A stretch of DNA of 64,000 bases from JADCRZ01 sp037718865 (GTDB taxonomy: Bacteria > Bacteroidota > Bacteroidia > Chitinophagales > Chitinophagaceae): positions 1 through 64,000 of the forward strand of contig JBBJMP010000026.1 in NCBI GenBank assembly GCA_037718865.1, written 5' to 3'. Position numbers and translations under genes: made by a program. The notes under the pieces are model-generated. The model was not told the DNA's origin, did not search any database, and saw only the letters and a list, made by a program, of their open reading frames with translations. The first letter of the stretch is position 1; every line of letters starts with the position of its first letter. Positions 27,941 through 36,104 of the stretch are shown in pieces.

Positions 27941-28144
27941 TCAAAAAAAATTATCAGTCAAAAAATTTATTACTGATAGCAGTGTTTATGCTGGGCTCGT
28001 ACCGGCACGAGCCCTAGGCAGTGGACGTTGCTGGAAATGAGCACAAATGTTCAATAAATCACAAATGTTTATTAGAAGTACAAATGCTTAATTTACCACG
28101 TCAGCCCTGCTTTTGGCAAACCGCATGTTGAACAGCGTATAGCC
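27941..28144. other. Intergenic: hairpin and three ACAAATG repeats
   Basis: An 8-bp perfect stem (GGGCTCGT 27993-28000 with ACGAGCCC 28007-28014) has no T-run after it. Three copies of ACAAATG start at 28043, 28061 and 28080, spaced 18-19 bp, as a regulator might need. No coding signal was seen. Confidence 0.35.
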
Positions 28145-28186
28145 AAAAGCCCCGAAGTCTAATCTTCAGGGCTTTTGTGTTTTATT
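28145..28186 (+). terminator. Rho-independent terminator-like hairpin
   Basis: AAAAGCCCCGAAG (28145-28157) pairs with CTTCAGGGCTTTT (28164-28176) with one mismatch, and a T-rich tract follows on the plus strand. It could end the transcript of the TIM-barrel gene about 200 bp upstream. Confidence 0.6.
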
Positions 28187-28312
28187 TTAAACAGCTTTAT
28201 TTTCCTCGGGGCTTATCGGCTATACTGCTAAATGTTATGCGTTCGTGCTATCCTCTACATGGTTTTCTGTTTCAATTTCATTATGTCGTCTTATATAGCT
28301 CTTTCAATAAAA

Positions 28313-28806
28313 CTACCAAGGTCCTTTCAGTTTAACTTGATAAAATCGTTTGCCATCAAATCGATAGAGTCCAGATCCAGCACCCCACCACATATTTCCA
28401 GATTTATCCTGATACATACTTTGAACACAACAGTTAATTCCGTCTTTTTCTGCAAATACGGTAAAAGGTTTTTCGCCTATCATTAAGTTGACAGATGGGT
28501 TGTATCTGGTCATACTACCCCTGGCTGAAACCCAAATGATACCTGATTCCTCTTCATAGATACCCCAAGTTTCATTTCCGCCTAATCCATCATTTGTTGT
28601 GAAGTTTGTAAAAGTTTTTCCATCATATCTGCAAATACCACCCTTCATTGTAAACCAAAAATTCCCTGTTTTATCTTGTATCATGCCGCCTGCATAGTTA
28701 TCGCCCAAACCTTCTTTCTCAGTAATATTTATAATCGCTTTTCCATCAAAGCGATAAACTCCATTATCTTGTGAAGCAAACCAGATATTTCCCATTTTAT
28801 CTTCTA
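28313..28806 (-). pseudogene. Two-component-regulator-type beta-propeller protein, 3' part
   Basis: Repeats of the ligand-binding propeller type are clear: KMGNIWFASQDNGVYRFDGK, TGNFWFTMKGGICRYDGKTF, SGIIWVSARGS and SGNMWWGAGSGLYRFDGKRF, each a blade of about 40 residues. The frame runs without a proper start into the end of an IS630-family element at 28807. The 5' part of the gene lies beyond that element (32450-32599). The encoded protein was probably a secreted or lipoprotein sensor of about five or more blades. Confidence 0.75.
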
Positions 28807-28831
28807 GTGTCACGTCAACTTAATATTGTCG
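28807..28831 (+). repeat. IS630 element left terminal inverted repeat
   Basis: 25 bp beginning GTGTCACGTCAACTTA, directly after a TA. It matches the complement of 32423-32447 at 22 of 25 positions. Confidence 0.88.
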
Positions 28832-28865
28832 TATATATTTCATAACTTTACCTTCCAAAAAGGTT

Positions 28866-29807
28866 ATGATGAAATATAAAGTTACTTTAACCATGGAAGA
28901 GCGTGAGCAACTCATCGATATAGTTAGCAAAGGCAATCATAGTGCACAACTTTATCGGAACGCTTATATTTTACTGAATTGCGATGAAGGGAAGTATTCA
29001 AGAAAAATTATTAATGAAGAAATTTCTCGTGTTTTGCAAATCAGTATGAGAATGATAGACCGTGTAAAACAACGATTTGTTGAAGAAGGTTTTGAAGCTT
29101 GCTTAGCGCGTAAGCCCATGAGTAAAACAAAAGAGAAGAAGGCTGACGGAGAGGTAGAGGCTCACCTGATAGCCCTGAGTTGCAGCAAGGCGCCTATGGG
29201 TTTTACAAAGTGGTCGTTGCGATTGTTGGCTGATAAAATGGTAGAACTCAAATATGTGGAAAGCATTTCTCATGAGACAGTAAGGCGGGTTCTAAAAAAA
29301 ACGAGTTGAAGCCCTGCAAAGTAGTGGGGTGGATAATACCACCATCACAGAACAGTCAATTTGTAGCCAATATGGAGCAGGTATTGGATGTGTATAAAAG
29401 GCAATACGATAAGGCCTTACCTGTGATATGCATGGATGAATCACCCAAACAATTAATAAAGGAAACAAGGGTTCCGATCCCAATGCAACCAGGACGAGAG
29501 GCTCGACAGGATTTTGAATATGAGCGGTGTGGCGTAGCCAATATATTTCTTGCGTCTGAGCCACTGAAGGGCAAACGATATGTAGAAGTAACAGAAAGAA
29601 GAACCAAAGCTGACTGGGCTTTATTTATAAAACAAATAGCCGATGAATGGTACGTGAGCGCCAGGAAAATAACTTTAGTGATGGATAACCTGGCTACCCA
29701 TAAAGCATCTGCATTGTATGAAGTATATCCGCCCAAGGAAGCTAAAAGAATATGGGACAGGTTTGAATTTATTTATACCCCTAAACATGGGAGTTGGTTA
29801 AATATGG
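28866..29807 (+). CDS. IS630-family transposase, 5' exon (two phases)
   Basis: Phase one (28866-29309) has the helix-turn-helix part: VLQISMRMIDRVKQRFVEEG and SHETVRRVLKK. At an A8 run (29294-29301) the sense moves by -1 to NELKPCKVVGWIIPPSQNS, then the DDE part: ICMDESPKQL (first Asp), GVANIFLASEPLKGKRYVEV and LVMDNLATH (second Asp), HGSWLNM. The shift fits programmed -1 frameshifting, common in insertion sequences. The reading frame is cut by the intron at 29808, after the first base of a codon, and resumes at 32249. Joined product: about 378 residues, normal for IS630. Confidence 0.82.
29294..29301 (+). promoter_or_regulatory. A8 slippery run, candidate -1 frameshift site
   Basis: Eight A in CTAAAAAAAACGAG. 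In phase one the codons are CTA AAA AAA ACG AGT TGA; sliding back one base gives AAA AAC GAG TTG AAG and fuses the two transposase halves. A point-deletion pseudogene is the alternative. Confidence 0.55.
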
Positions 29808-30427
29808 GTGCGACTTGTAAAGTTGATGCTGTAATTGTTTCGATTCTCAGATAAATGGGAATAGAGAAACCTGCCATTCTGTTGGTAGTAGTCTACTCCG
29901 ACAGGCATAGAGAGTAATCTCTGGGTCTGAAGCTCGGTGGACAATGTACCGAATGGCCGCAAGGCCATCAGTGAAGGCCGTGAGGCTAAAGCTGACCTGG
30001 AAGTTTCATCCGGGATAGGGCTAGGCTGACTGGCATGGTTAAGGTAACTAAACTATCGATAAACGTCGTGAAGCCAAATGAGCTAAAGAAACTGATAAGC
30101 TCAAGCCAAAAGGCAAGCGTGGGACAATCTACTCCATGTTTAGATTGCACAGACAAACAGCACGCCGGCGGAGAGATAGAACCTAACCCAGTCCTGTTGC
30201 AGCATCGGAACAAGGTAAGCCCTATTCCTCGCCTGCAAGGGCAAGTCGACCGCAAGGAAGACCCATGAGGAAGAGGGTATAGGAACTAACAAAAAGCGAA
30301 GGGCGCTTTGTAACGAAGCGTATAGGGGATGAAAGGATCGCCCTGCGGTGAAAGCCGGCTGACTTGTTATAGTGGTCAATCATGGCGAGAAAACAAGTAG
30401 AACCTAAAACTAAGGGGAAACAAGCAA

Positions 30428-32164
30428 ATGACTGTATCACCAAATATAGCTGCGGTTCCCACAGACGGAACAGACTGGAATTCCATTGACTGGAACCAGG
30501 CCCACCGTATGGTAGTGAGGCTACAAGTGCGTATCGCTAAGGCAACACGTGAAGGCCGCTGGCGCAAGGTAAAAGCCTTGCAATGGCTGCTGACACATTC
30601 TTATGCTGCTAAATTGCTGGCAGTAAAGAAAGTTACTACAAACCGTGGTAAACGAACACCCGGAGTGGATGGAGTACTCTTGAAAACACCAGAAGACAAA
30701 GCCGCCATGTGCAACTCCCTAAAACGTGCCGGATATCAACCCTCTCCGTTAAGGCGGATTTATATCGCCAAAACCAACGGAAAACTTCGGCCTCTCGGAA
30801 TACCGACCATTCAAGATCGAAGTATGCAGGCTCTGCATACTCTTGCACTCCTACCTATGTCGGAAAGTATGGCAGATTGGAATAGCTACGGGTTTAGGCC
30901 CGAACGCTGCACTGCCGACGCTATTGAAGCTCTATTCAATAAGCTTAGCAAAAAGGACTCGCCACAATGGGTTTTGGAAGGCGACATCCAAGGTTGTTTT
31001 GACAACATCGGCCATGAATGGATGTTGAAAAATATCTGTTCCGATACGAAAGTATTACAGAAATGGCTGCAAGCAGGTTACATGGAAAAGGCTTCGTTAT
31101 TCCCCACAGAAAAGGGTACTCCGCAAGGAGGAATAGCTTCACCCACACTTGCCAACTTGGTGCTTGATGGAATAGAAGACTTATTGGGAAGAAAGTTTCA
31201 CTCGTTAAACAGATATGGACGATGTAGGCAAGTATCTCCTTGGGGGATACACTTTGTGAGATACGCGGATGACTTTGTGGTAATAGGTAAATCAAAAGAT
31301 GTTCTTGAAAAAGAAGTATCTCCTATGATCGCAGAGTTCCTGAAAGAAAGAGGCCTCGAACTGTCCAAAGAAAAAACGAAGATAACTCACATCTCGCAAG
31401 GTTTTGACTTCCTTGGGCAAAACGTTCGTAAGTACAGGTTAGGAAAAAGCACAGCTAAGTTACTTATCAAGCCAAGCAGCAAGAACATAAAAGCGTTTCT
31501 TACCAGTATAAGGGAGACCATTAAATCGATGGCAACAGCAACGCAGGAAAACCTGATACGCAAACTCAATCCCAAAATACAGGGATGGGCTAATTATCAC
31601 CGATCGGTAGTATCCAAAACTACTTATAAGAAGGTGGATCACGAGATATGGAAAGCTCTGCGGAACTGGGCCATACGGAGGCACCCGAATAAAAGAAAGC
31701 CCTGGATACAAGCCAAATACTTCCCCAAAATGAAAGAACGCAATCAATGTTTTAGTTGCCTAGTCAAAGATGAGAAAACAAAGGCTATTACAGCCATAGT
31801 GCTGAAACAAACTTCGGATACGCCTATTAGGCGCCATAAAAAAATCCGAAGCGAAGCGACTCCCTTTGACCCGGCATACGAAGCGTACTTTGAAAATCGG
31901 GTGTCAGCAAAGATGACAAACAACAAAGAAGGGCGCAGAAAAGTCGGGGCATTGTGGAGAAGGCAGAAAGGCTGCTGCTCTATTTGTGGAGAAAGAATTA
32001 CAAGTGTTACCAATTGGAGCATTCATCACCTGGAAAGTCGGCTGGATGGAGGTTCTGGAAACTTATCCAATCTCACACTCCTGCATCAGGAGTGCCAGGA
32101 ACGGGGCTTCATAAATGGTTTTAAGTATCTGTTTCCGGCTGAGGCCAACAAAACCTCGGCTTAG
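30428..32164 (+). CDS. ltrA: Group II intron reverse transcriptase/maturase
   Basis: 578 residues. N-terminal RT0-like region, then RTPGVDGVLLKTPEDKAAM, RRIYIAKTNGKLRPLGIPTI, DRSMQALHTLALLP, YGFRPERCTADAI, LEGDIQGCFDNIGHEWMLK, GTPQGGIASPTLANLVLDGI, and the catalytic FVRYADDFVVIG (YADD). The maturase X domain includes KIQGWANYHRSVVSK. A C-terminal HNH endonuclease is complete: CCSICGERI, IHHLESRLDGGSGNLSNLTL and LHQEC. It aids splicing and carries the intron to new sites. Full length with all motifs, so probably active. Confidence 0.95.
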   Translation: MTVSPNIAAVPTDGTDWNSIDWNQAHRMVVRLQVRIAKATREGRWRKVKALQWLLTHSYAAKLLAVKKVTTNRGKRTPGVDGVLLKTPEDKAAMCNSLKRAGYQPSPLRRIYIAKTNGKLRPLGIPTIQDRSMQALHTLALLPMSESMADWNSYGFRPERCTADAIEALFNKLSKKDSPQWVLEGDIQGCFDNIGHEWMLKNICSDTKVLQKWLQAGYMEKASLFPTEKGTPQGGIASPTLANLVLDGIEDLLGRKFHSLNRYGRCRQVSPWGIHFVRYADDFVVIGKSKDVLEKEVSPMIAEFLKERGLELSKEKTKITHISQGFDFLGQNVRKYRLGKSTAKLLIKPSSKNIKAFLTSIRETIKSMATATQENLIRKLNPKIQGWANYHRSVVSKTTYKKVDHEIWKALRNWAIRRHPNKRKPWIQAKYFPKMKERNQCFSCLVKDEKTKAITAIVLKQTSDTPIRRHKKIRSEATPFDPAYEAYFENRVSAKMTNNKEGRRKVGALWRRQKGCCSICGERITSVTNWSIHHLESRLDGGSGNLSNLTLLHQECQERGFINGFKYLFPAEANKTSA

Positions 32165-32173
32165 TATTGGCTT

Positions 32174-32207
32174 GAGCCGTGTGAAGGGAAACTCTCATGC
32201 ACGGTTC
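32174..32207 (+). ncRNA. Group II intron domain V
   Basis: 34 nt beginning GAGCCGTGTGAAGGGAAA and closing with CACGGTTC: a lower stem GAGCCGUG/CACGGUUC with the catalytic AGC triad, GAAA-type loop and 34-nt length typical of domain V. It lies 10 bp after the maturase stop. Confidence 0.88.
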
Positions 32208-32248
32208 TTAGGGGAGGGTGTCGCAGTAATGGGATACTCTTACCCGAC

Positions 32249-32439
32249 CTGAAATCGAACTAAATGTATTGATGGGACAATGCCTGAACAGAAGAATCGA
32301 TAAAATAAAAACAATGAAACAGGAAGTAAGTGAATGGAAAGAACATAGGAATAATAAGAAGGCTGTAATCAACTGGCAGTTTACAAATAAAGAGGCCAGG
32401 GTTAAGTTGAAAAGGCTTTATCCGACAATACTAAGTTGA
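32249..32439 (+). CDS. IS630-family transposase, 3' exon
   Basis: Continues the transposase after intron removal: (A)EIELNVLMGQCLNRRIDKI, TMKQEVSEWKEHRNNKKAV, ending RLYPTILS at TGA 32437-32439. It carries the third catalytic residue (Glu of NMAEIE), so without splicing the enzyme lacks its DDE centre. Not an independent gene. Confidence 0.82.
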
Positions 32440-32447
32440 CATAACAC
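32423..32447 (-). repeat. IS630 element right terminal inverted repeat
   Basis: 25 bp, read inward on the minus strand from GTGTTATGTCAACTTA; directly followed by TA at 32448-32449. The transposase stop codon (32437-32439) lies inside it. Confidence 0.88.
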
Positions 32448-32449
32448 TA

Positions 32450-32599
32450 GTGATACTGTTAGGCCCGTAGGAAAGTGATTACATCGTTGGATTCGGACTT
32501 GCTAGTACCTGTTGGTAGGTCTGTTTGGTTTTGTCCGTTACAACAGGTGCAAAAAATAAACATAAAGAACGAAGTATATATCCATTTGTATTTCATCAT
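32450..32599 (-). pseudogene. 5' part of the interrupted beta-propeller gene
   Basis: Starting at ATG 32599 or 32596, MKYKWIYTSFFMFIFCTCCN gives a lipoprotein-type signal, then GQNQTDLPTGTSKSESNDVI. An alternative frame next reads SYGPNSIT, as expected before the first blade, so an indel lies in this short piece. It is not in frame with the 3' part at 28313-28806 even after removing the IS630 element, implying extra deletion around the insertion. Confidence 0.55.
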
Positions 32600-32797
32600 T
32601 TTTTCTTTTTTATAACCAAGAACTCTTTATAAAGCAAAAGGTGTGTCACGTAAAGCTTAAGTTGCCTTTTTCAGGCTCTCGCCGTGTCTTACGTTGGATT
32701 TTGTGATTAGACATGGACACGTCGTCAACCTGAAATCCTTGCCCAGAGTTGTCACTGGCAGTATAAATTAATGCAAGTTGCTTTATGTCACAAGCTC
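32600..32797. other. Intergenic stretch, possible degenerate coding DNA
   Basis: On the minus strand an open stretch reads CDIKQLALIYTASDNSGQGF, which looks protein-like but has no start or recognisable family. No other feature was seen. Confidence 0.25.
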
Positions 32798-34537
32798 TCA
32801 CATAACCTTCTTGAACTTGGCCGTTCCGAAAAGTACCAGAGTTATTGCATTCTTGTCTTTGGTATCGAAAACCAATGAAGCTCCATCATCCGGATTAACA
32901 AACTCACCTTCCCCAACCGGAAGTACTTTATATCTGTAGCCCCTGTCATTGCCATACAATATGCCTTCCGCCACATCAAATTTGATCTTCCATTCTTTAT
33001 TATTAGCGTTCAGGTATTCACCTTCCAAAAGTTTCAAGTATTCAATAGGAACTTTTTTGATCAGGTCATCTGTTTTTATGCCATTGCCTTTTAATATTTT
33101 TATAGCGGTTTCGTTACCCGGATTTAATTTTACAGATTTCTTATAACTTTCGATAGCCTCTGTTTTGTTGCCAAGTGCCATGAGTGCTTCCCCATAGCTA
33201 TCAAAAACATTTGCTGATTTAGGAAACGCTTGTGTATTGAGTTTAAAAATTGCGGCTGCTTCTTTCACTTTCCCCGATTGCAGGAATTGGTACCCTGTTC
33301 CGTTCATTTCGTTTTCATTGAGGTAGTACCCGGTGGAATCTTTGATTCCATTATAATATACAAGCGCAGCCGGAATCCCCTCTTTCTCTATCCTGTCTGC
33401 CAATGAATAAGCAACAGATCTTTTAGGAAGGTTGTAGGATTTATCATAAAGAATTGCAGCAATGGCATTCGTCATTTCATTGAGAGGAGTTCCTCCTGTG
33501 TTATTCAATAACACTATGAATGATTTATCCGATGGGATTCGAGTGAGCTGTGTGTTAAAACCGTCTATCCCGCCTCCATGGCCGATTGTTTCTATTCGCT
33601 CTGCTGCGTTACCTAAGGGTATTTCACCAATGCCCCAACCATAACCATAATAACTCCCGCCTGACGGAATATGTTTGGTAAATAACAGCTCCATATTTTC
33701 CTTCCGCCGCAGTTGATTGCCATACAATGCCTGATCCCAGAGATACAGATCTTCTACTGTTGAATACAATGCTCCCGCAGCGTATGGGACTGACATGTCA
33801 ATAAAATTTGCATTTACATAACTCCTTCCATTCTTTTCATAGCCACGAGCCCTGTTCTTCAACAAAGGTCCATGATGATCATATCCGGTATTATTCATCT
33901 TGAGCGGAGTAAAAATGTTCTCTTGCAATACCTGCTCGTAAGATTTACCTGTTACTTTCTCAATGATGTAACCCAATAGTATATAGCCTGAATTGCTGAT
34001 GCAAAGTTTTTTCCGGGCTTGAATTGCAGCGTTGAGTCAGCGAACAGATTCACAAGCTGCACTGGACTGTAAGAATTACGGCTGTTGTTCTTAAAGAACC
34101 CCGGAAACGAAGTATAATTCGGAATTCCGGAACTGTGTGTGAGCAGGTGATGAATGGTAATTACATCTCCGTTTTTTTAGGATAATCAGGAAGATAGGTG
34201 GAAATGGGTACATCTAATTTCAATTTACCTTGTTCAACCAATTGCATGATCAACATGGAAGTAAATGCTTAGTGATGGAACCTAACCTATGTTTAGTGTC
34301 AGGCTGATTTGGAATATTCCATTCCATATCAGCCAATCCAAACCCCTTTTTGTAAATAACTTTGCCTTTTTCAGCGACCAGAACAGATCCATTAAATTTT
34401 CCATATTCAGCATATGCACTTATTAGCTTATTGAGTTTATCGACTTTGGCTTGTCCATAAGAGGCATTAAAGATGCCTGTTACCATGAAGACTCCAAGGA
34501 AAACAGTCTTAATAATTGTTCTTTTAGATTTACTCAT
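32798..34537 (-). pseudogene. Beta-lactamase-like serine hydrolase with TPR region, frameshifted
   Basis: The start (34537, MSKSKRTIIKTVFLGVFMVT signal, FNGSVLVAEKGKVIYKKGFG) runs to the catalytic SxxK (GSITK). Frame breaks follow near 34262 (TSMLIMQLVEQGKLKLDVPI recovered in another frame), near 34183 (an A-run before GDVITIHHLLTHSSGIPNY) and near 34008 (CISNSGYILLGYIIEKVTGK). From there 392 codons are open: GHGGGIDGFNTQL (the HxG-like motif), then TPR-like AFPKSANVFDSYGEALMALG and a C-terminal beta domain. Three indels make it inactive; joined it would be a typical exported serine hydrolase of about 580 residues. Confidence 0.75.
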
Positions 34538-34579
34538 TATTTTAATTTTTGTTCTTGATAAGTGTTAGCTGCTGCTTAT

Positions 34580-34623
34580 CACAGGGTCGCAGCTTTGCGC
34601 AAAGCTATTCGGCAGGCCCTGTG
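34580..34623. repeat. Compound hairpin between two genes
   Basis: Outer arms CACAGGG (34580-34586) and CCCTGTG (34617-34623) enclose a perfect 16-bp palindrome AGCTTTGCGCAAAGCT (34591-34606). There is no clear T-run. It lies in the 143-bp gap after the BNR-repeat gene and may act as a terminator or be a dispersed repeat. Confidence 0.5.
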
Positions 34624-34680
34624 TGGACACTTTCCGTTTATTGGTAGATTTGGATATCACCCTGCAAGGACAGGAATTTT

Positions 34681-35697
34681 TCAACATCCTCCAGGTCTGG
34701 GTATGGCATAAATCACGTTGCCTGAAACAGATAAATTGAAGACTTTATTTTCAATAGAAGGAAGTAACAGTTTCCATGTTTTACCCTTGTCTGATGATCG
34801 GAAAATGCCAGCAGGATGACCACAAAAGAAGTATTCACCAACCTTAACAATTGACGAAATGAAGAGGGTCGCCTCAAGGTCAGCATCAATGGGCTGCCAG
34901 TTTTTACCACCATCGTAGGATGTTCGCACTCTTCTGGTCATCGACTCTGTACTGCAAGTGATAGCAGCAAATCCACCTTCGATGCATTCTATAGCGATGC
35001 CAACACCACCCTCACTAATCACTAAATCCCAGTTTTCACCATCATCGGTCGACCGTATTATCCCGTCCTGGCTGGTCGCCATGAGTACACCGTTTGACTC
35101 TACCAATTTCATTACCCAGCCACCAGTACGGACTTGTTTCCAGGTTTTTCCACTGTTAGTGGATTTAAAAAGGCCTTTGTCGGAGCCGATGAAAACTGTG
35201 CCTTTGGCAGTTTCAAAAACGATGCGTACGTCTTTCTCTTGCAAATTCATGTACATGGGTGACCATACACTCGTTCCGTTTATTTTTTGTAAAAATTGGC
35301 CATCGTAGTTGTATGCAAATATCCCGGTCCTACCAGGGGTAATGCCGCTATGTTCGTCCGGGCAAATCTCTTTTTTCCAAAACGGAGCTGTGGAATTTGG
35401 TTTACTGTGATATAGCCCATTTCCAGCACGTAAATAGAGCCCACTATCATTTGCAAAAAAACCATCTCTCTGGACACCCTCATCCCCCTGCAAATTTTCG
35501 GGCAGCCCTTCGCTAATGTCCTGCCATGTTTGTCCGCCATCAGAAGATTTAAAAACGATGTTTACAGCCCCCGACTTATTTCTATTTAGTTTTTGCTGAC
35601 TATCCGTGATTGGAGATGACGCTAGAAATTCTAATGCCTCATTACAGACAAAGGGGAATTGAAAAAGGAGCAAAAAAGCAAGGTTATAGAGTTTCAT
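34681..35697 (-). CDS. Exported BNR/sialidase-like repeat protein
   Basis: 338 residues. A signal-like N-terminus (LYNLAFLLLFQFPFVC) is followed by at least four BNR-type Asp-box repeats: KSSDGGQTWQDI, KSTNSGKTWKQV, RSTDDGENWDLV, TSYDGGKNWQPI and RSSDKGKTWKLL, the S-x-D-x-G-x-T-W pattern of beta-propeller proteins such as sialidase-like and YCF48-like families. No catalytic Arg triad could be assigned, so an enzyme activity is not claimed. It probably forms a secreted propeller. Neighbours on the same strand are a broken serine hydrolase and a VWA protein. Confidence 0.75.
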   Translation of the reverse strand: MKLYNLAFLLLFQFPFVCNEALEFLASSPITDSQQKLNRNKSGAVNIVFKSSDGGQTWQDISEGLPENLQGDEGVQRDGFFANDSGLYLRAGNGLYHSKPNSTAPFWKKEICPDEHSGITPGRTGIFAYNYDGQFLQKINGTSVWSPMYMNLQEKDVRIVFETAKGTVFIGSDKGLFKSTNSGKTWKQVRTGGWVMKLVESNGVLMATSQDGIIRSTDDGENWDLVISEGGVGIAIECIEGGFAAITCSTESMTRRVRTSYDGGKNWQPIDADLEATLFISSIVKVGEYFFCGHPAGIFRSSDKGKTWKLLLPSIENKVFNLSVSGNVIYAIPRPGGC

Positions 35698-36033
35698 GAC
35701 TATAATTGATTTGGTGAAACAATGTTGTAAAGCTATTGGTTGTCAATTATCTTGCAGCTTTTTAATTGTAAAAAGCTGTAAAGAATATGTAAAAGGTTTG
35801 TACCCCCCACTCTGGCCTCATGGCCGTAGTCTCCATCTTTGTATTCACCCTACAGGTAATACAACTCTAAGTCACACTAAAAATCGTAAATCTAAAATGA
35901 TTTGTAGTTGTGCATTGATTCGAACAAGGCTTCATAACTGGTTTTAGCCAATATAAACTACCCGGGTAGAGGGGTGGGCATCCCTGCCTGCCGTCAGGCA
36001 GGGATGCCATTCAGCTATGGTTTTGCCATTAAA
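35698..36033. other. Intergenic stretch with one long palindrome
   Basis: Apart from the palindrome at 35977-36008, no gene was seen. A plus-strand frame at 35696-35947 has no family features. Confidence 0.4.
35977..36008. repeat. 14-bp perfect inverted repeat
   Basis: GGCATCCCTGCCTG pairs perfectly with CAGGCAGGGATGCC around a 4-nt loop (CCGT). No T-run follows. GC-rich CCTGCC/GGCAGG palindromes of this kind can be dispersed REP-like elements. Confidence 0.6.
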
Positions 36034-36104
36034 CTAACAACCTTCTTCCCACTTCAAATTCTTTGCATTCCCCTGTTCCTTAATCGCTTTCATCATGGAT
36101 GCAT

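Larger units (their letters stand above)
29808..32248 (+). mobile_element. Group II intron with RT/maturase
   Basis: The 5' end reads GTGCGAC (group II consensus GUGYG) at 29808. The 3' end is CTTACCCGAC at 32248, after domain V (32174-32207) and a domain VI-like helix. Removing 29808-32248 joins ATG G with CT GAA ATC GAA, restoring M-A-E-I-E in the IS630 transposase, which fixes both boundaries to the base. Length 2441 bp, with about 620 bp of structured RNA before the maturase gene. It appears intact and could be mobile. Confidence 0.88.
28807..32447 (+). mobile_element. IS630-family insertion sequence carrying a group II intron
   Basis: Both ends carry a 25-bp terminal inverted repeat (28807-28831 and 32423-32447) with three mismatches, sharing the core GTCAACTTA and TATTGTCG. 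TA dinucleotides flank the element (28805-28806 and 32448-32449), the TA duplication expected of IS630. Inside is a two-phase IS630 transposase split by a 2441-bp group II intron. Without the intron the element is 1200 bp, normal for the family. It interrupts a beta-propeller gene. Confidence 0.88.

Noticed and set aside
30035..30268. Small open frame inside the intron 5' region
   Set aside because: It overlaps the structured RNA domains of the group II intron and shows no protein family features.
35808..35947. Possible second copy of the group II intron 3' region
   Set aside because: Only a 17-bp likeness (CTTCATAACTGGTTTTA against the maturase end) was seen; no domain V or RT sequence accompanies it.
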